Below, one piece after another: positions 52,401 through 63,579 of a stretch of 64,000 nt of DNA (position 1 is its first letter; the number at the start of each line of letters is the position of its first letter). A program made the position numbers and the translations under genes. The notes under the pieces are model-generated. The model was not told the origin of the DNA. It did no database searches and saw nothing but the letters and a program-made list of their open reading frames with translations. Source of the stretch: Serilophus lunatus (lineage: Eukaryota > Chordata > Aves > Passeriformes > Eurylaimidae); NCBI GenBank assembly GCA_013399895.1, contig VXBA01005478.1, forward strand, positions 147,794 to 211,793, given 5' to 3'.

Positions 52401-53277
52401 AGACTCAGCTTTTAAGCACTTGATAGAGAACTGAAGATACCAACCAGTAACCTGCAAGTGTGCAATTTGCATTCATTCAGTGTTTCAAGGTGGTCCTTGT
52501 TTGGAGTGCTTGAAAAATGTTTTGGAAGTACAGGATGACTTTTTTGGGCTTCATTTATATCAGAATGACCAGGAAAAATGGTCTGTTTGGAGCATGGATT
52601 TCCTGTGGCTGAGCCACATGAGCCACTGATTGTTGGTCTCTGCTGCAACTTTGACAGCCAAGGAGCTGTAAAATTTAAGGTTTGGACTGAAAAGGGGAAT
52701 GAGCAAAAAGAAATAGTCAGAAACTTAATTTTTCTTCAGTGTGATTTTTGGAAATCTGAGCAGGGCAGGCTGACTTTTTCTTGTTTGATGTTAGTAATAG
52801 GAGTGAGAAAGAAAAAAGTCTGGAGTCAGCTGATGACTGGGGTAATTTCAGCCAGAATGCACAAGGTACAGGATTGGTAATAGAAAATATTGGACAACTT
52901 TTTAAAGTGCTTTTCATCTTCACCATCAATGTAATGCCTGACTTTTTCCAATGCCATTCTTAGAGGGCTTTTCCAACCCATGCTTTGTCTGCCCAGCCTC
53001 GAGTTGGAGGGATTTGAGGTTCCTTTCCCTTGGAAAGGGCAGCAGCTCTGGGGGTTGATGGTGGGTGTTGCTTGCTTTGGGCAGGAAGCAGGAGGAGCTG
53101 GTGCAGCAGGTGAGGAAGAGGCTGGAGGAGGCCCTGATGGCTGACATGCTGGCCCACGTGGAGGAGATTGCCAGGGATGGGGAACCTCCCTTGGAGAAAG
53201 AAGGAGGGGAGGAGGAAGGAGAAGAGGAAGAGGAGGAGGAGGAGCAGGACCATGACCAGGAGATGGAGAATGTATAG
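40389..53277 (+). CDS. MBD3: MBD3 coding span, NuRD complex methyl-CpG-binding-domain protein (one exon not found)
   Basis: MBD3 is a core subunit of the NuRD histone deacetylase/remodelling complex in the nucleus. Six exons join in one frame: 14+160+138+91+178+193 = 774 nt, 257 residues plus stop. With the roughly 96-bp exon known from human (residues 5-36, first half of the MBD) the product would be 289 residues, against 291 in human. That exon is not visible between 40403 and 46152. Visible parts are the C-terminal half of the MBD (PSGKKFRSKPQLARYLG), the intermediate region that binds the deacetylase core, a coiled coil (KQEELVQQVRKRLEEALM) that in this family pairs with GATAD2A, and a Glu-rich tail. 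Splicing exon 1 directly to 46153 gives MERKSPSGKK, the start of the MBD3b isoform. Confidence 0.93.
40903..41058 (-). mobile_element. CR1 LINE 3'-end fragment
   Basis: Antisense tail at the right edge of the MBD3 CpG island: gaatggctcgggttggaagg, ccctgggcagggacacctcc. CpG-richer than other copies. Confidence 0.88.
42195..42390 (+). mobile_element. CR1 LINE 3'-end fragment
   Basis: Sense copy: aatttcttcccccaaagggt, ggcacaggttgcccagggca, ending caattccatgattccac. Confidence 0.88.
42560..43400. promoter_or_regulatory. Second GC-rich, CpG-containing stretch in MBD3 intron 1
   Basis: GC content rises again here, with CpG clusters (gccggggcgagg, gagcggggcggggagg, cgcacatggagcgcgagg). An ATG at 43174 opens a 26-codon ORF (MEREAKAASAGWGWLGSG) that I do not recognise. 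In mammals a shorter MBD3 isoform starts from an internal first exon; whether this is its counterpart is unknown. Confidence 0.35.
45715..45950 (-). mobile_element. CR1 LINE fragment
   Basis: Antisense copy of a distinct subfamily: aggttggaagagaccttaaa, gggcagcccattccaatggc, cctgacatcaagtctaaacc. It ends about 200 bp before an MBD3 exon. Confidence 0.88.
46153..46312 (+). CDS. MBD3: MBD3 coding exon, second half of the methyl-CpG-binding domain
   Basis: The acceptor is tgttttattcag and the donor is GTAAGG; 160 bp. It encodes PSGKKFRSKPQLARYLGSSM, DLGTFDFRTGKMLMNKMNKN and RQRMRYDCSSQAK. The human equivalent has GGS, DLSTFDFRTGKMLMSKMNKS and RQRVRYDSSNQVK. It completes a codon begun AG. A CR1 copy inserted 250 bp downstream. 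Confidence 0.96.
46313..48381. other. MBD3: MBD3 intron with one CR1 copy
   Basis: Apart from the CR1 at 46562-47028 this is unique AT-richer sequence; nothing else noted. Confidence 0.6.
46562..47028 (+). mobile_element. CR1 LINE 3'-end, about 465 bp
   Basis: Sense copy of the same type as 1-405, 53425 and 60425: ggagctgttggagagaatcc to aaaccatcccatgattttgt. It starts 250 bp after an MBD3 exon. Confidence 0.92.
48382..48519 (+). CDS. MBD3: MBD3 coding exon, GKPDLNTALPVRQTASIFKQ
   Basis: The acceptor is gtttgaaatag and the donor is GTAAGG; 138 bp, exactly 46 codons. It encodes GKPDLNTALPVRQTASIFKQ, PVTKITNHPSNKVKSDPQKA and VDQPRQ, identical or nearly identical to human. This intrinsically disordered segment contacts the histone deacetylase core of NuRD (family knowledge). 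Phase 0 at both ends. Confidence 0.97.
48520..50836. other. MBD3: MBD3 intron with one CR1 copy
   Basis: Unique sequence plus the CR1 fragment at 49933-50095; no other feature seen. Confidence 0.6.
49933..50095 (-). mobile_element. CR1 LINE 3'-end fragment
   Basis: Antisense tail: aatcacagaatcccagaata, ctatcccaagttgctccaag. Confidence 0.9.
50837..50927 (+). CDS. MBD3: MBD3 coding exon, LFWEKKLSGLNAFDIAEELV
   Basis: The acceptor is ctgggtttcag and the donor is GTGATC (weak at +4 to +6); 91 bp. It encodes LFWEKKLSGLNAFDIAEELV and KTMDLPKGLQ, identical to human as I recall it. Confidence 0.97.
51124..51480 (-). mobile_element. CR1 LINE 3'-end, about 355 bp
   Basis: Antisense copy: catcacagaatccagaatag through tgccagggcctgcccaccct to cctttaggccctggaaggg. 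Confidence 0.92.
51736..51913 (+). CDS. MBD3: MBD3 coding exon, VGPGCTDETLLSAIASALHT
   Basis: The acceptor is ccctctcccag and the donor is GTATTC; 178 bp. It encodes GVGPGCTDETLLSAIASALH, TSTMPITGQLSAAVEKNPGV and WLNTSQPLCKAFMVTDEDIR. Only single residues differ from human (NTS for NTT). It ends in phase 2. Confidence 0.97.
51914..53084. other. MBD3: MBD3 intron, nothing noted
   Basis: A 1.2-kb AT-rich intron without CR1, repeat or extra exon that I can see. Confidence 0.6.
53085..53277 (+). CDS. MBD3: MBD3 last coding exon, coiled coil and acidic tail
   Basis: The acceptor is tgctttgggcag and the stop is TAG at 53275-53277. It encodes KQEELVQQVRKRLEEALMAD and MLAHVEEIARDGEPPLEKE, then a Glu-rich run ending DQEMENV. 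The coiled coil is the GATAD2 contact in this family. The acidic tail differs in detail from the human Asp/Glu tail. CCAG/GTAATG at 53281/53282 is a likely donor into a 3'UTR exon. Confidence 0.96.
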
Positions 53278-53424
53278 TCCAGGTAATGTGCCAGTGTTAT
53301 TTCTCACCTTGAACTGGACCTCGTTGGAGGCAGGAAGGTTTTCAGGAGGAATCTTAAATATGGACAAATCTTTGCATTTTAGTTTGGGGTTTAAAGGTGT
53401 GGTGGTTGTGTGTCAAGTCAGACC

Positions 53425-53905
53425 CCACCTGCAGAGCTGCTCCAGCCCTGGGGAACAACAGCAGAAAGACATGGAGCTGCTGGAGAGAGTCCAGAGGAGA
53501 CCATGGAGATGCTCCAAGGGCTGGAGCCCCTCTGCTCTGGAGCCAGGCTGGGAGAGCTGGGGGTGTTCAGCTGGAGAAGGGAAGGATCCAGGGAGAGCTT
53601 GGAGCCCCTTCCAGAGCCTAAAGGGGCTCCAGGAGCTGGAGAGGGACTGGGGACAAGGGCTGGAGGGACAGGACACAGGGAATGGCTTCCACTGCCAGAG
53701 GGCAGGGATGGATGGGATATTGGGAAGGAATTGTTGGCTGGGAGGGTGGGGAGGCCCTGGCACAGGTTGTCCTGGCTGCTCCATCCCTGGAAGTGTCCAA
53801 GACTGGGTTGGACAGAGCTGGGGAAGGGTCTGGAGCACAGGCAGGGGCTGCAGGAGCTGTGGGGGCTCAACTTGGGGAAAAGGAGGTTCAGAAGGGGCAG
53901 CCCCA
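53425..53905 (+). mobile_element. CR1 LINE 3'-end, with a second fragment at its end
   Basis: Sense copy between the MBD3 stop exon and its 3'UTR exon. From about 53815 it switches to an internal CR1 stretch (ggggaagggtctggagcaca, ggggaaaaggaggttcagaa), so two pieces are joined. Confidence 0.88.
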
Positions 53906-54421
53906 ACTGTCCCAGTGTGTCTGCACAGCAGAGGTGCTCCTGCCCTGTGATCAACTGAGTGGCCTATGGAGCCTGTGAGTCAAGAATCAAGAATGTGAAT
54001 GGGGAAAAAGGGAATTTTTAAGATGAATGACAGAAGAAAAGCCCCTTTGGTGGGAATGACACCTGGATTTGAGGTAGAATGAAGAGTGATTTTATGTTAA
54101 TCCTTCAGGCTGGAAGGTTGATTATAATGTGAAATTTGCTTGGCCTGGGAGATCCCACCTTATATCTGGACTCTCTCTTTTTTCCCCTCTTTCCCACATC
54201 ACTAACAGTAGCTTTATTTGGATAGTGAATACCTTGAATTCCTTTCTGCTACAAAAGTCTGGCAACAGGCAAGAACCAGAACAAACTGTCTGCTGCAGGT
54301 GAAACCCAGGAGATAAAGACATGGATGTGTTATGGCAGTGGGAATTCTTTTAAAAACTCACTTGATATAAAGATATAAAAAGTTCAGATTGACTTACAAG
54401 GTATTTTTTTTCCTCTTCCAG

Positions 54422-56265
54422 GGGGTTCCTTCTAAGAATTCCCAGTATAAGCCCAATCAGCAGGGTCAGCACAACCATTTACAGAGCCAAGAGAGCACCA
54501 CCAGTCCAACTGTACCCAGGAGCTTTTGGATGTACTTCAGAAAACGTGGAAGCTGATGGTTCATTCACTGCTGGGGAGTTTTGCAGATGGAACTTGACTA
54601 AACTCTACTCCCCCTCCTTTTCCTAAGGGGATGGGGTAATTGGGAATGCAAAGTGGGAGGGGATAAAGGACTATCACATGGTGGGAGGGGAAATACTAGG
54701 AACCAAATTTGCTGTCTCGTTTTTTTTATTATTATTTTTTTGGTGGGTCAGTGCGAGGTGATACATTTTTAAGCTTTTTTATCAAAATACCTTTGATGAC
54801 CCCTAGAAACAATTTTCTCTTTATCCCAAGGGAGAGAGAGATGCTGTTTCACTCCTTGGCTACTCTGCTGTGGGCTACCTGTTTGTACCTGACTGTAGGG
54901 AGGTCATTTCATGTTGTGGATTGTCATTCCATGTGTGAATTCCAGTCACTGAATTGCCATTTCCTCACAAGACCACATTGGTCTTGGAAGTGTAGTCTCA
55001 GAGCTGAACTGCCAGTGCCTGTCCCACCTGAGCTCTGGTGAGGAGGGGAAGTTACACTCGAGGAACTGGGCTGCCAGCTCTGGTCATTGGGGTTTGGGGT
55101 CAGTTCCACACACACTGGGAGCTCTCCTGAGCATGGTTTGGACTGTGTGTGTCCAAATATTCTGAACAGAGTTCTGGAGAGAAATATACCCATCCTGAGG
55201 TGTATTTTGTTTTGGTTCAAGTCCAGTCAGAAGGACTTTCTCAACTGGGAATGGAAAGATGACTCATTTCTGACTGACAATGAGGAAAACTTCCTCCTTT
55301 TTCTCTTCTGGTGCCAAGAACCTGCCCTCTGTTCCTCTGTGTGGAGGGAAGGGGATCCATTCCAACAGGTGTGGCAACACACCTGCTTTCATGTGCAGTA
55401 ATGTTCTGACCTCTTTTAAAACAAAAAAAAAAAAAAGAAAGGAACAAGGTTGATTTTTCTATAATTGATATCTAAAAAGGAATTTAAAGGTTTTTATTAA
55501 GTATTAAATCTTTTCTTATTTGCATGTGCAGTGCAGTGACCAGCATTTTGTGTCGAAAATTGAACTGATGTGAAACCTGCCTTAATGTGTTTATAAGTAT
55601 TTGGCTTCACCATGGGTACCTTGATTGATTCCTCAGTCCCTTCCAGTACATCTGTGAGCATATTGAGGGAACTTGTGGCTAAAAATGGATTTCTCTGGGA
55701 AGGGAGACAAGGAGAGGGGAGGGAGATGACAGTTTATAGCTTGGAGAATGTGTTGACTGGGTTGTTATTTTAGTCTTAGGGTATCCAGTGCATAATTTGT
55801 GTGTGGACATCTCTGCTGAGAGAACAGTATAAAGTGGTGGATTAAATACTGTGCCACTGACCAATTGTACAAGTTGTTGGTATCCCAAAACTTGGGGAAG
55901 AAAGTAGCTCCCAGAGCCTTTATTGTGTGAGAATGATTAGGAGGAACAGCAAGGGGCCAGGGGAATTGCCTTTGGGAGTAGTTCAGCTTAGTGATCCCTG
56001 AAAAATATCCCATGCCAAAGTAGGTTTGTGTTCACCCTTTAAGGTTTGAAAGTACAAAATCCTTTGATACTGCTCATTTGAGTACTGCAAGGAGACTGAG
56101 CTGTGCTTTGCTGCTGCTCTGCCAGGTGTTGCTGTGGGGAGCTTTACCTGGCACTGCAGGCAGTGCCCATTATTTTCCTTTCTGAACAGTCTGTTACAGT
56201 TACTACTCTGTAAATCTGTCCTCTTGTAAGTCATGGTGTTGAATTAAATGTTTCTCACAAAGAAG
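54422..56265 (+). other. MBD3: MBD3 probable 3'UTR exon
   Basis: The stretch begins after a strong acceptor (tttttttcctcttccag) and runs without CR1 insertions to an ATTAAA. The splice from 53281 is inferred; the stop codon lies 4 bp before that donor, so the junction would not trigger decay. Confidence 0.6.
56243..56248 (+). promoter_or_regulatory. MBD3: MBD3 candidate poly(A) signal ATTAAA
   Basis: The variant hexamer lies in gttgaattaaatgtttctc. A CR1 copy appears 270 bp later. An earlier ATTAAA at about 55502 is an alternative end. Confidence 0.45.
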
Positions 56266-56519
56266 AGCTGCTTCTAGTTTCTCTCAAGCCTTTACCTGGA
56301 GTTTTGTGCTCTTCCCCTTCCAGTGATTCCAGTGGAGATGCTCTGGGAGTTGTTCTGGGGGCTCCACTCTGAGAATTGGATCTTGATATATGGGGCCTGG
56401 CAGAGGGGGAATATGGAGGGAGACCTGTGGCAAACAGTTCATTCTTGCTGCAGAGTTCTCTCCTGTGTCCTCACCCAGGGACTCTCAGGGTGTCCCACCT
56501 CTTGGCCATGTTGGTGATG

Positions 56520-56740
56520 GAGAATCACAGGTTCATTCAGGTTGGAAAAGCCCTCTAAAATCATCCCATCCAACCATCAGCCCAGCACCACCCACCATGG
56601 TCACCACTGCTCCGTGTCCCCAGGTGCCACATCACACCTTGGCAGGCTGTGCCAGGGCTGGACAGCCCTTCCTGTGAAAAGAAAATCTCCTAATCCCCAG
56701 TCTGAACATTCCCTGGCACAACTTGAGGCCATTCCCGTGT
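56520..56740 (-). mobile_element. CR1 LINE fragment
   Basis: Antisense copy: gagaatcacaggttcattca, ccccaggtgccacatcacac, ccctggcacaacttgaggcc; same subfamily as 7813. Confidence 0.85.
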
Positions 56741-57824
56741 GGTCCTTTTGAGTCCCAACCCCAGCCGTTGATAACCCACCCCAGAGGTGTCCCTGTGACC
56801 AGAGCAATCGTGTTCTGACACTGTTCCTTTTTGAAAGCATGTTTAATGTCCAGTGGCATCTTTTTTTTACTTGAATCTAAACATACCACAAGCTTGTGTA
56901 GGAGTACAACACAGAGGATTGAGATGTTGGTGCTCATATTTTGATGCACTGAAGTTTAAATTGCTGCCAGCTCTCTTGTTTTCCCCACTGTGCTTTCCAT
57001 GTCCAACTCTCTCTTTCCTTCAGAGCTTTATAAAGTTGATTCATGTTTTCATTCATATGGAAGAGTTGATTGTGCAAAGTGGCTAAAAGGGCCCAGGACT
57101 CCTCTCACAGCCCAAGAAACTGAACTAACTTTATCAGCTTTTCAAGACAGGTAAGTAAATCAACTATTTCTTTTCACTGACCACAACGTCTTTCTCATGT
57201 TGCTGCAATAACAACTGGATTAGTTTGTCTTGTCACAGCCTTGGATGTGAGTGATGGATATGAAGCGTCTGCCAGCATCAAATATATCCTCAGGGTGAAG
57301 AAAGCTGTTTGCTTGAGGTATAACTGGTTAAGCAGATGATTAGTAAAGAATATGCTGAAAAGCAGTTGAGTGGAATTGGGGCAAAACTTATTGTGCAGAA
57401 GAAAACATTAATTAAATATGTGTTGGAGCTGGTCCATTAATGTGGCTCCAGTTTTTTCCTCTCCACTTTATTTTGTAAAACTTAGAGAGTTAAAGGGAAT
57501 GTTGTTCTCTCCCAGTGTTATTTTTACTGAATTCAAGTCAGATGAAGTTTAGTGCAATCCAGAGAATGAATTAGCATGGATGTGGGACAGTCTGGATTTG
57601 GCCTGCAGAGCTTTTGGAGGTGGTTGTGCCCAGGAAAAGTTGGCTCAATTCACATCTGAATTGAACTTGCTGAACTGGCTGTTGAGCAAGGAAAGGGAGG
57701 GGTTTTCTTGCCTGTAAACTGAGCACATCAGGAAGGGAAAACAGGAGTGACATGGCTGGACTCTGGGAATGCAGGCATGTTAAACCTTGCCTGTGGAGGC
57801 CTTGGTGTCACAACCAGGAGTGAG

Positions 57825-58045
57825 AGTCATGGAATGGTTTGGGTTGGAGGGACCTTAAAGCACAGCCAGTGCCACCCCCTGCCCTGGACAGGGACACCTC
57901 CCACTGTCCCAGGTGGCTCCAACCTGGCCTTGGACACTTCCAGGCATCCAGGGGCAGCCACAGCTTCTCTGGGCACCCTGTGCCAGGGCCTGCCCACCCT
58001 CCCAGCCAACAATCCCTTCCCAATATCCCATCTAAATACTCATTG
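57825..58045 (-). mobile_element. CR1 LINE 3'-end fragment
   Basis: Antisense tail: tcatggaatggtttgggttg, cctgccctggacagggacac, cctgcccaccctcccagcca. Confidence 0.9.
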
Positions 58046-59102
58046 CTGCTCTTCAGGATGGGAATGAAGCAGGACAGCTGGAAGGAAAATGTTCTTTTAG
58101 CACTCCTGAGTCATGTCCTTTTGTCTTGCTTTAAGGAGGGACCGTTCTGTCTGCACCAGGATACTCCTGGTCCTGGGAAAGAGGGTGGGATAATGTGTTT
58201 AAGGGGGAGAAGGCAGCAGAATGTTCTTACACACATAATCCCAAATAACTAGGATTTTCTGATTGGTGAGTTAATCCCAAAAAACTTTTTCTTCATTAAA
58301 CAATCTCCAAGAGTCCATATGCCCATGCAAATATTTGGATGGTATCTGTTACTCCCTGTCAAATGAAATGCATATCCTTAGCTGTTGTCACTCTGAACAA
58401 GGATTTCTGCATCCACTGGAGTTGCTTCAGAACAGACTTTGGGGTCAGTCAAGGTTCCCAGTGCTGCATATTTTAGCTCCCTGCTTTAGTGAAACACAGA
58501 GAGCCATGGGAAGGTGATGTCCTAATTCTGCAACACAGAAAATAATGTCCTGTATGGTCTGTGGTGAGCTAAAAACTTGCATTTGTTCTCAGATTAGCAG
58601 GGATCAGCTTGAGCTAATGAGGGAAAACCATTCCCCACCAGTCTGACCCTGTGAGTAGCTGAGTGTAGGAGAGAGCAGCACAGAACAGCATGTGCTGAAT
58701 GGTATTTACAGTGACAGAGCATTTGGGAGGATGGGGAGGAAAAAACATTGAACTTCAGAATGACCCACCAAACACATTTGGAATTAGCAGGGCATTGGTT
58801 AGCAATCCAATTGAGTATTGCTAATTCCTTCCCAATGTTCATAACTACTACTACTAACTAACAACACTAACTGTTAGCCATAAGTAACATTTGCCAAGCA
58901 TGGGAATCTATTTAGTTGATTCATTAAAAAAATCTCTTACATTTTAGTGGGTTTTTTTTCTTATCTTGCAGAGCCTCAAATGAAAATGGTTTGAGACTAT
59001 GCAAAGTTGGAATAGTGAGACAGTGAACAAGCTCTGAACTGGTTTGTGTCCAATGGCAAATGTGATGTAATTTACACATACAAGTTACAGGTTTTCTGAT
59101 AA

Positions 59103-59425
59103 ACAGAATCATGGAATGGTTTGAGTTGGAAGGGACCTTAAAGCTTGTTTGACACCCCCTGCCCTGGGCAGGGACACCTCCCACTGTCCCAGGTGGCTCC
59201 AGCCTGGCCTTGGACACTTCCAGGGATGGGGCAGCCACAGCTTCCCTGGGCACCCTGTGCCAGCTGAACACCCCCAGCTCTCCCAGCCTGGCTCCATGGC
59301 AGAGGGGCTCCAGCCCTTGGAGCATCTCCATGGCCCCCTCTGGACTCTCTCCAGCAGCTCCACATCGTTCTTGTGTTTGGAGCCCCAGGGAGCTCCAGGT
59401 GAGGTACAGACCCCCAGGGTTGAGC
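59103..59425 (-). mobile_element. CR1 LINE 3'-end with internal deletion
   Basis: Antisense copy in which ggcaccctgtgccag is joined directly to ctgaacacccccagctctcc. The middle present in full copies such as 51124-51480 and 60425-60905 is missing. Confidence 0.88.
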
Positions 59426-60424
59426 CTTGAGAAGGAGGTAAATGCTAAAAACTTATTATGTGGTTTTGTTTTTGGTATGAGTGCAGTTCCATGTCCTGCA
59501 TTAGCCTACTGGGCACATTTCCTGGGGTTTGGTGAACTGAAGGGCTGTAAAACCTGAAAGTGTGGTGTACCGACTTTTATTTTGCACGTTTTTGTCTGAT
59601 CTGCAATTAATTCTTACTTTTCCATCAAGTAGCTGCTCTGCAGCTCCAAAATCATTACCTGACAGCTCAATTCTTCATTCACCTAATGCACAAAAAGGAG
59701 CCATTTGTTAATGGCTTCCCCCAAGGTGCCTCTTTTATGTCCTACTGTAGTGAGGAAATCTAGGAGGAAAATATGGAGGTGATGCCAAGAAGTAACAGAG
59801 AAAAGGCTGCTCAGCCTGTTGGTGCTGAGGCATCACAGAGGTCCAGGGTTTGAGTTACCTCTGAGCTGGTAAGTTGTAGGTTGTGCCTCTACTGCAGTTT
59901 TGGCACATCACGGTGACATTGAGCCCTGTCACCTCGAGCTGTTCCCTCAGTCAGCGACTTTGTGGGATGATTGATCTCAGGCTGAGGTCATCTCTCAAGT
60001 TCCAGATCTTGTCAATCTGTCTGGCTCCACCCACAGGCAGTGATTCAGCTCCTGATGTGCTGAAATATTCCCTTAAGCCTTCCCACACAGAGTAAGGGCT
60101 TTTTTGTACTTCTGCTCCGAGCTGCAGCACCTCTTCTGTGCTGTGCTCCAAGCCTGTGGGGTTTTGCATGATGTTTGCATGTGCTTGAAGAATTGCAGAA
60201 AGCAGAGTTCAACCTCCTAAAGGGTGAGAAGAGCAGCTACTGTAGTTCTGTGCAGAGCTGGGTTTAGGCAAATGGATAAAGTGCTGAGACCAGCCCTGGG
60301 GAGGATTTGGGGCTGTTGGTGGGTGAGAAGCTCCACAAGCCCAGAGACCCCCCCGTGCCCTGGGCTGATCCCCCAGTGTGGGCAGCAGGAGAGGGGGGGA
60401 TTCTGCCCCTCTGCCCCCTCAGGT

Positions 60425-60905
60425 GAGAACCCACCTGCAGAGCTGCTCCAGCCCTGGGGAACAACAGCAGAAAGACCTGGAGCTGCTGGAGAGAGTCCAG
60501 AGAGACCATGGAGATGCTCCCAGGGCTGGAGCCCCTCTGCTCTGGAGCCAGGCTGGGAGAGCTGGGGGTGTTCAGCTGGAGAAGAGAAGGATCCAGGGAG
60601 AGCTTGGAGCCCCTTCCAGAGCCTAAAGGGGCTGCAGGAGCTGGAGAGGGACTGGGGACAAGGGCTGGAGGGACAGGACACAGGGAATGGCTTCCACTGC
60701 CAGAGGGCAGGGATGGATGGGATATTGGGAAGGAATTGTTGGCTGTGAGGGTGGGGAGGCCCTGGCACAGGGTGCCCAGAGAAGCTGTGGCTGCCCCATC
60801 CCTGGAAGTGTCCAAGGCCAGGGTGGAGCCACCTGGGATAGTGCCACCCATGGCAGAGGGTGGCACTGGCTGAGCTTTAAGGTCCTTTCCAACCCAAACT
60901 GTTCT
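60425..60905 (+). mobile_element. CR1 LINE 3'-end, about 480 bp
   Basis: Sense copy from gagaacccacctgcagagct to caacccaaactgttctgg; close to the copy at 53425. Confidence 0.92.
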
Positions 60906-61289
60906 GGAAATGAATCTGTGACAACTGTGGTGGTTTGGTTTTTTTTTGGTTGGGTGGGCAGGAGCTTTCTCCCCTTTGTGTTCAATAATCATATTTTTAG
61001 GGCCTGATCTGCAAAGAATGGTCTCTATAGCAGAATAAAAATTCCAGCTTGGATATTGTCATTGTAGCCATTGCACATTTGACCTGGAATAAGCAGCTGT
61101 TTCAGAGTTCTTCCCAGGGGAATTGGGCTTACAGAGCTGTGGTGGCACTAAAGCCTCTGCTGAAGTTCTGTTGCTCTGTTTCTTTTATTGGCTGTTACAC
61201 CTCTCCTGTTCTTCAGTGCAGTGCTCTGTGATTGTCTGCCCTACGTAGGATTGTGTTGGTCATTTTGGGGGACGCCTTTATTCTGTAGG

Positions 61290-61442
61290 TCACAGAACCC
61301 CAGAATGGTTTGGGTTGGAAAAGACCTTTAAGCTCATCTGCCTTCATCCTCCTGTCATGGGCTGGGACACCTTCCACTAACCCAGGTTGCTCCAAGCCCT
61401 CTCCAGCCTTGGACACTTCCAGGGATGGGGCAGCCACAGCTT
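61290..61442 (-). mobile_element. CR1 LINE 3'-end fragment
   Basis: Antisense tail: gtcacagaaccccagaatgg, gggctgggacaccttccact. Confidence 0.88.
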
Positions 61443-62364
61443 GAAGGATCAGAGGCAGCACCAACAGTTGGGAAGGAGCCCTGCTGGGAAAGGGGAAAAG
61501 CCCCCGGAGGGATGGGCTTGGGAGCACCAAGCAAGTGCCTTCTCTTATCTCTTGTATTTAAGGAAGTTGGTTCATCTGCAAGGTCATGTTTTGGTAAAGG
61601 AATGGAGTTGTGCTGAGCAGCTCCTCTGGTTTGTGTAATAATTTTCTCTGCTAATGGGAGGCACAAGTCCCTTTAAGAGCTGCTAATTGCTCAGGTTAAA
61701 AAAAACCCAAAGGCCACTTGGTGCCATGAGTTGAATTAAGGCTCTCAGAAGAAAGTGTGAGCTAGTTCTGCTGAAAATGGAACAGATCAGAGGCACAACA
61801 TCTACGAACCAGGTTTGCCAAAGCATTTAAAATAACAACTGGCAGTTTCCTGGGTGTTGTTGGACTTGACACAGAAATTTCCCAAAAGGACTCAGAGAGC
61901 ACAGAGAGACAAAAATGGCATAGTTGGGAGTGCAGTTCTGAGCCCACACAGGGCTTCTCAGGGGCTTCAGAGATGGTGATGTGGTGGCCAGGGGTGTGTT
62001 AGATTTGGAGTTAAGGACATATTTAAGGAGCTGTTGCGGTACAGGTGTGGTCTGTGCTGGTGGAGGTTGCCCAGCAGAGTTCCCAGAGCCAGTGGTGGTC
62101 ACTCATGAGTCTTCTCCATTCTCTGGAAACAGAAAAAGCTCAGACAGGAGGGGTTGTACTCTTTGGTTTCAGGTTATGGAAACCCCGTGATTTTTAGTAG
62201 TTTAGTGGGGTGTTTCAACTTCCCAAGTTAAATATTTTGGAAAGGGAGGGAGGGGTGTCTCAGGGCCAGTTTGGAGCCTCAGCCCTGGATTGGCTGCATG
62301 TGTTCCCAGAGGAGAAGCCTCTGTCCTCAGTAGGTGCAAATCCTCATGCCAAAAATAGCATGGA

Positions 62365-62602
62365 GCTGTGTCAGAGGGCTTTAGGTTGGATGTTAGGGCA
62401 AGGTTCTTCCCCCAGAGGGGGGTTGGGCACTGCCCAGGCTCCCCAGGGTTTGGTCACGGCCCCAAGGCTGCCAGAGCTCCAGGAGGGTTTGGACAACGCT
62501 CTGAGGGACAGGGTGGGATTGTTGGGGTGTCTGTGCAGGGCCAGGGGTGGGACTGGAGGATCCTTGGGGGTCCCTTCCAGCTCAGGATATTCTAGGATTC
62601 CC
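62365..62602 (+). mobile_element. CR1 LINE 3'-end (subfamily of 31920)
   Basis: Sense copy: ggcaaggttcttcccccaga, ggtttggtcacggccccaag, ending caggatattctaggattc. Confidence 0.9.
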
Positions 62603-63579
62603 AGAACTGTGCTGATGCTGTTGGATCTGTGTAAACACAGGAATCAGGGTGGATATGGACACATCTCTGTGAGATTGAGGTGTTTGAGGGCAAACAAGTT
62701 GCCAAAGGCTTCCTCTGCAGCAGCCAGACAGAAGGAAATGACTGGTGGGAGCTCACAGCTGAATCCTCAGGAGGTAAAGCAGGAAGAGAGGAAAGAGAGA
62801 AGGTAAAGTAGGAGGGGAAAAAGCTCGTTACCTGTTTTCTTTCAAGTTTTTAGCAGCTGGAAGTCCTTTAGTTTAGTTAGCAGGTGAGAGGAGTGGGAAG
62901 AATAAGGACACAGTTTGTGGTGGCTGTTTCCTTGCTGGAAAGATCTGGTAGAAGTGTCAGGTCTCCCTTCCACAGTATCAGAGGGTGAAAATCACCAGCT
63001 GAAGGGCAAAGCCTGGAAGCACAGGACCAGCCCGTGTGGCTCATGGTTGGGCCATGGAGCAGCAGGAGTTAATGTTTTCCAGGACCTGGGAAATGGGAAC
63101 AGAGTGGGTGGATCGAAGCGGGGGCTTCTAGCCCAGACACTGATGGTTCTTGCAATTAAAAACAATCTCAAGCCAAATGGTTGAATTAATCCCATAGGCA
63201 GCGATTGGGAAAGACAATTATGTGAAAATGGAATATAGGAGCTGTGGACTGGGCACTTGGGGTTGTGGATGAGCCGGGAGCTGATCTTAATGTTGTTCTA
63301 GTGACGGTGTGTTGTGCCAGCACTTCCAGGAGGGTTCCTAAAGCCCTGGCTTTAGGAAGGGCCCTGTAAAGTCACAGTCCAGCTGGGGCCAAGGGCTTGG
63401 GGGCAGTGAGCCAGGGCGGGGGGACAACCCATGGCAGCAGCGACCTGCTGTGCTGCCCTTGTGTGGAGGGAAGCTTGGGAAGGGGGTTGGGATCCCCGTG
63501 GTCTCGGGGTGTGTCCAGGCTGCTGAGGAGGTTGCGGCTCTCGGGCAGAACCAGGTGATGCTGCCCAGTGTGACCAGCA

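Larger units (their letters stand above)
56266..63579. other. Intergenic region downstream of MBD3
   Basis: CR1 fragments at 56520, 57825, 59103, 60425, 61290 and 62365 are spaced through unique AT-rich sequence. I see no exon of a recognisable gene. Confidence 0.55.
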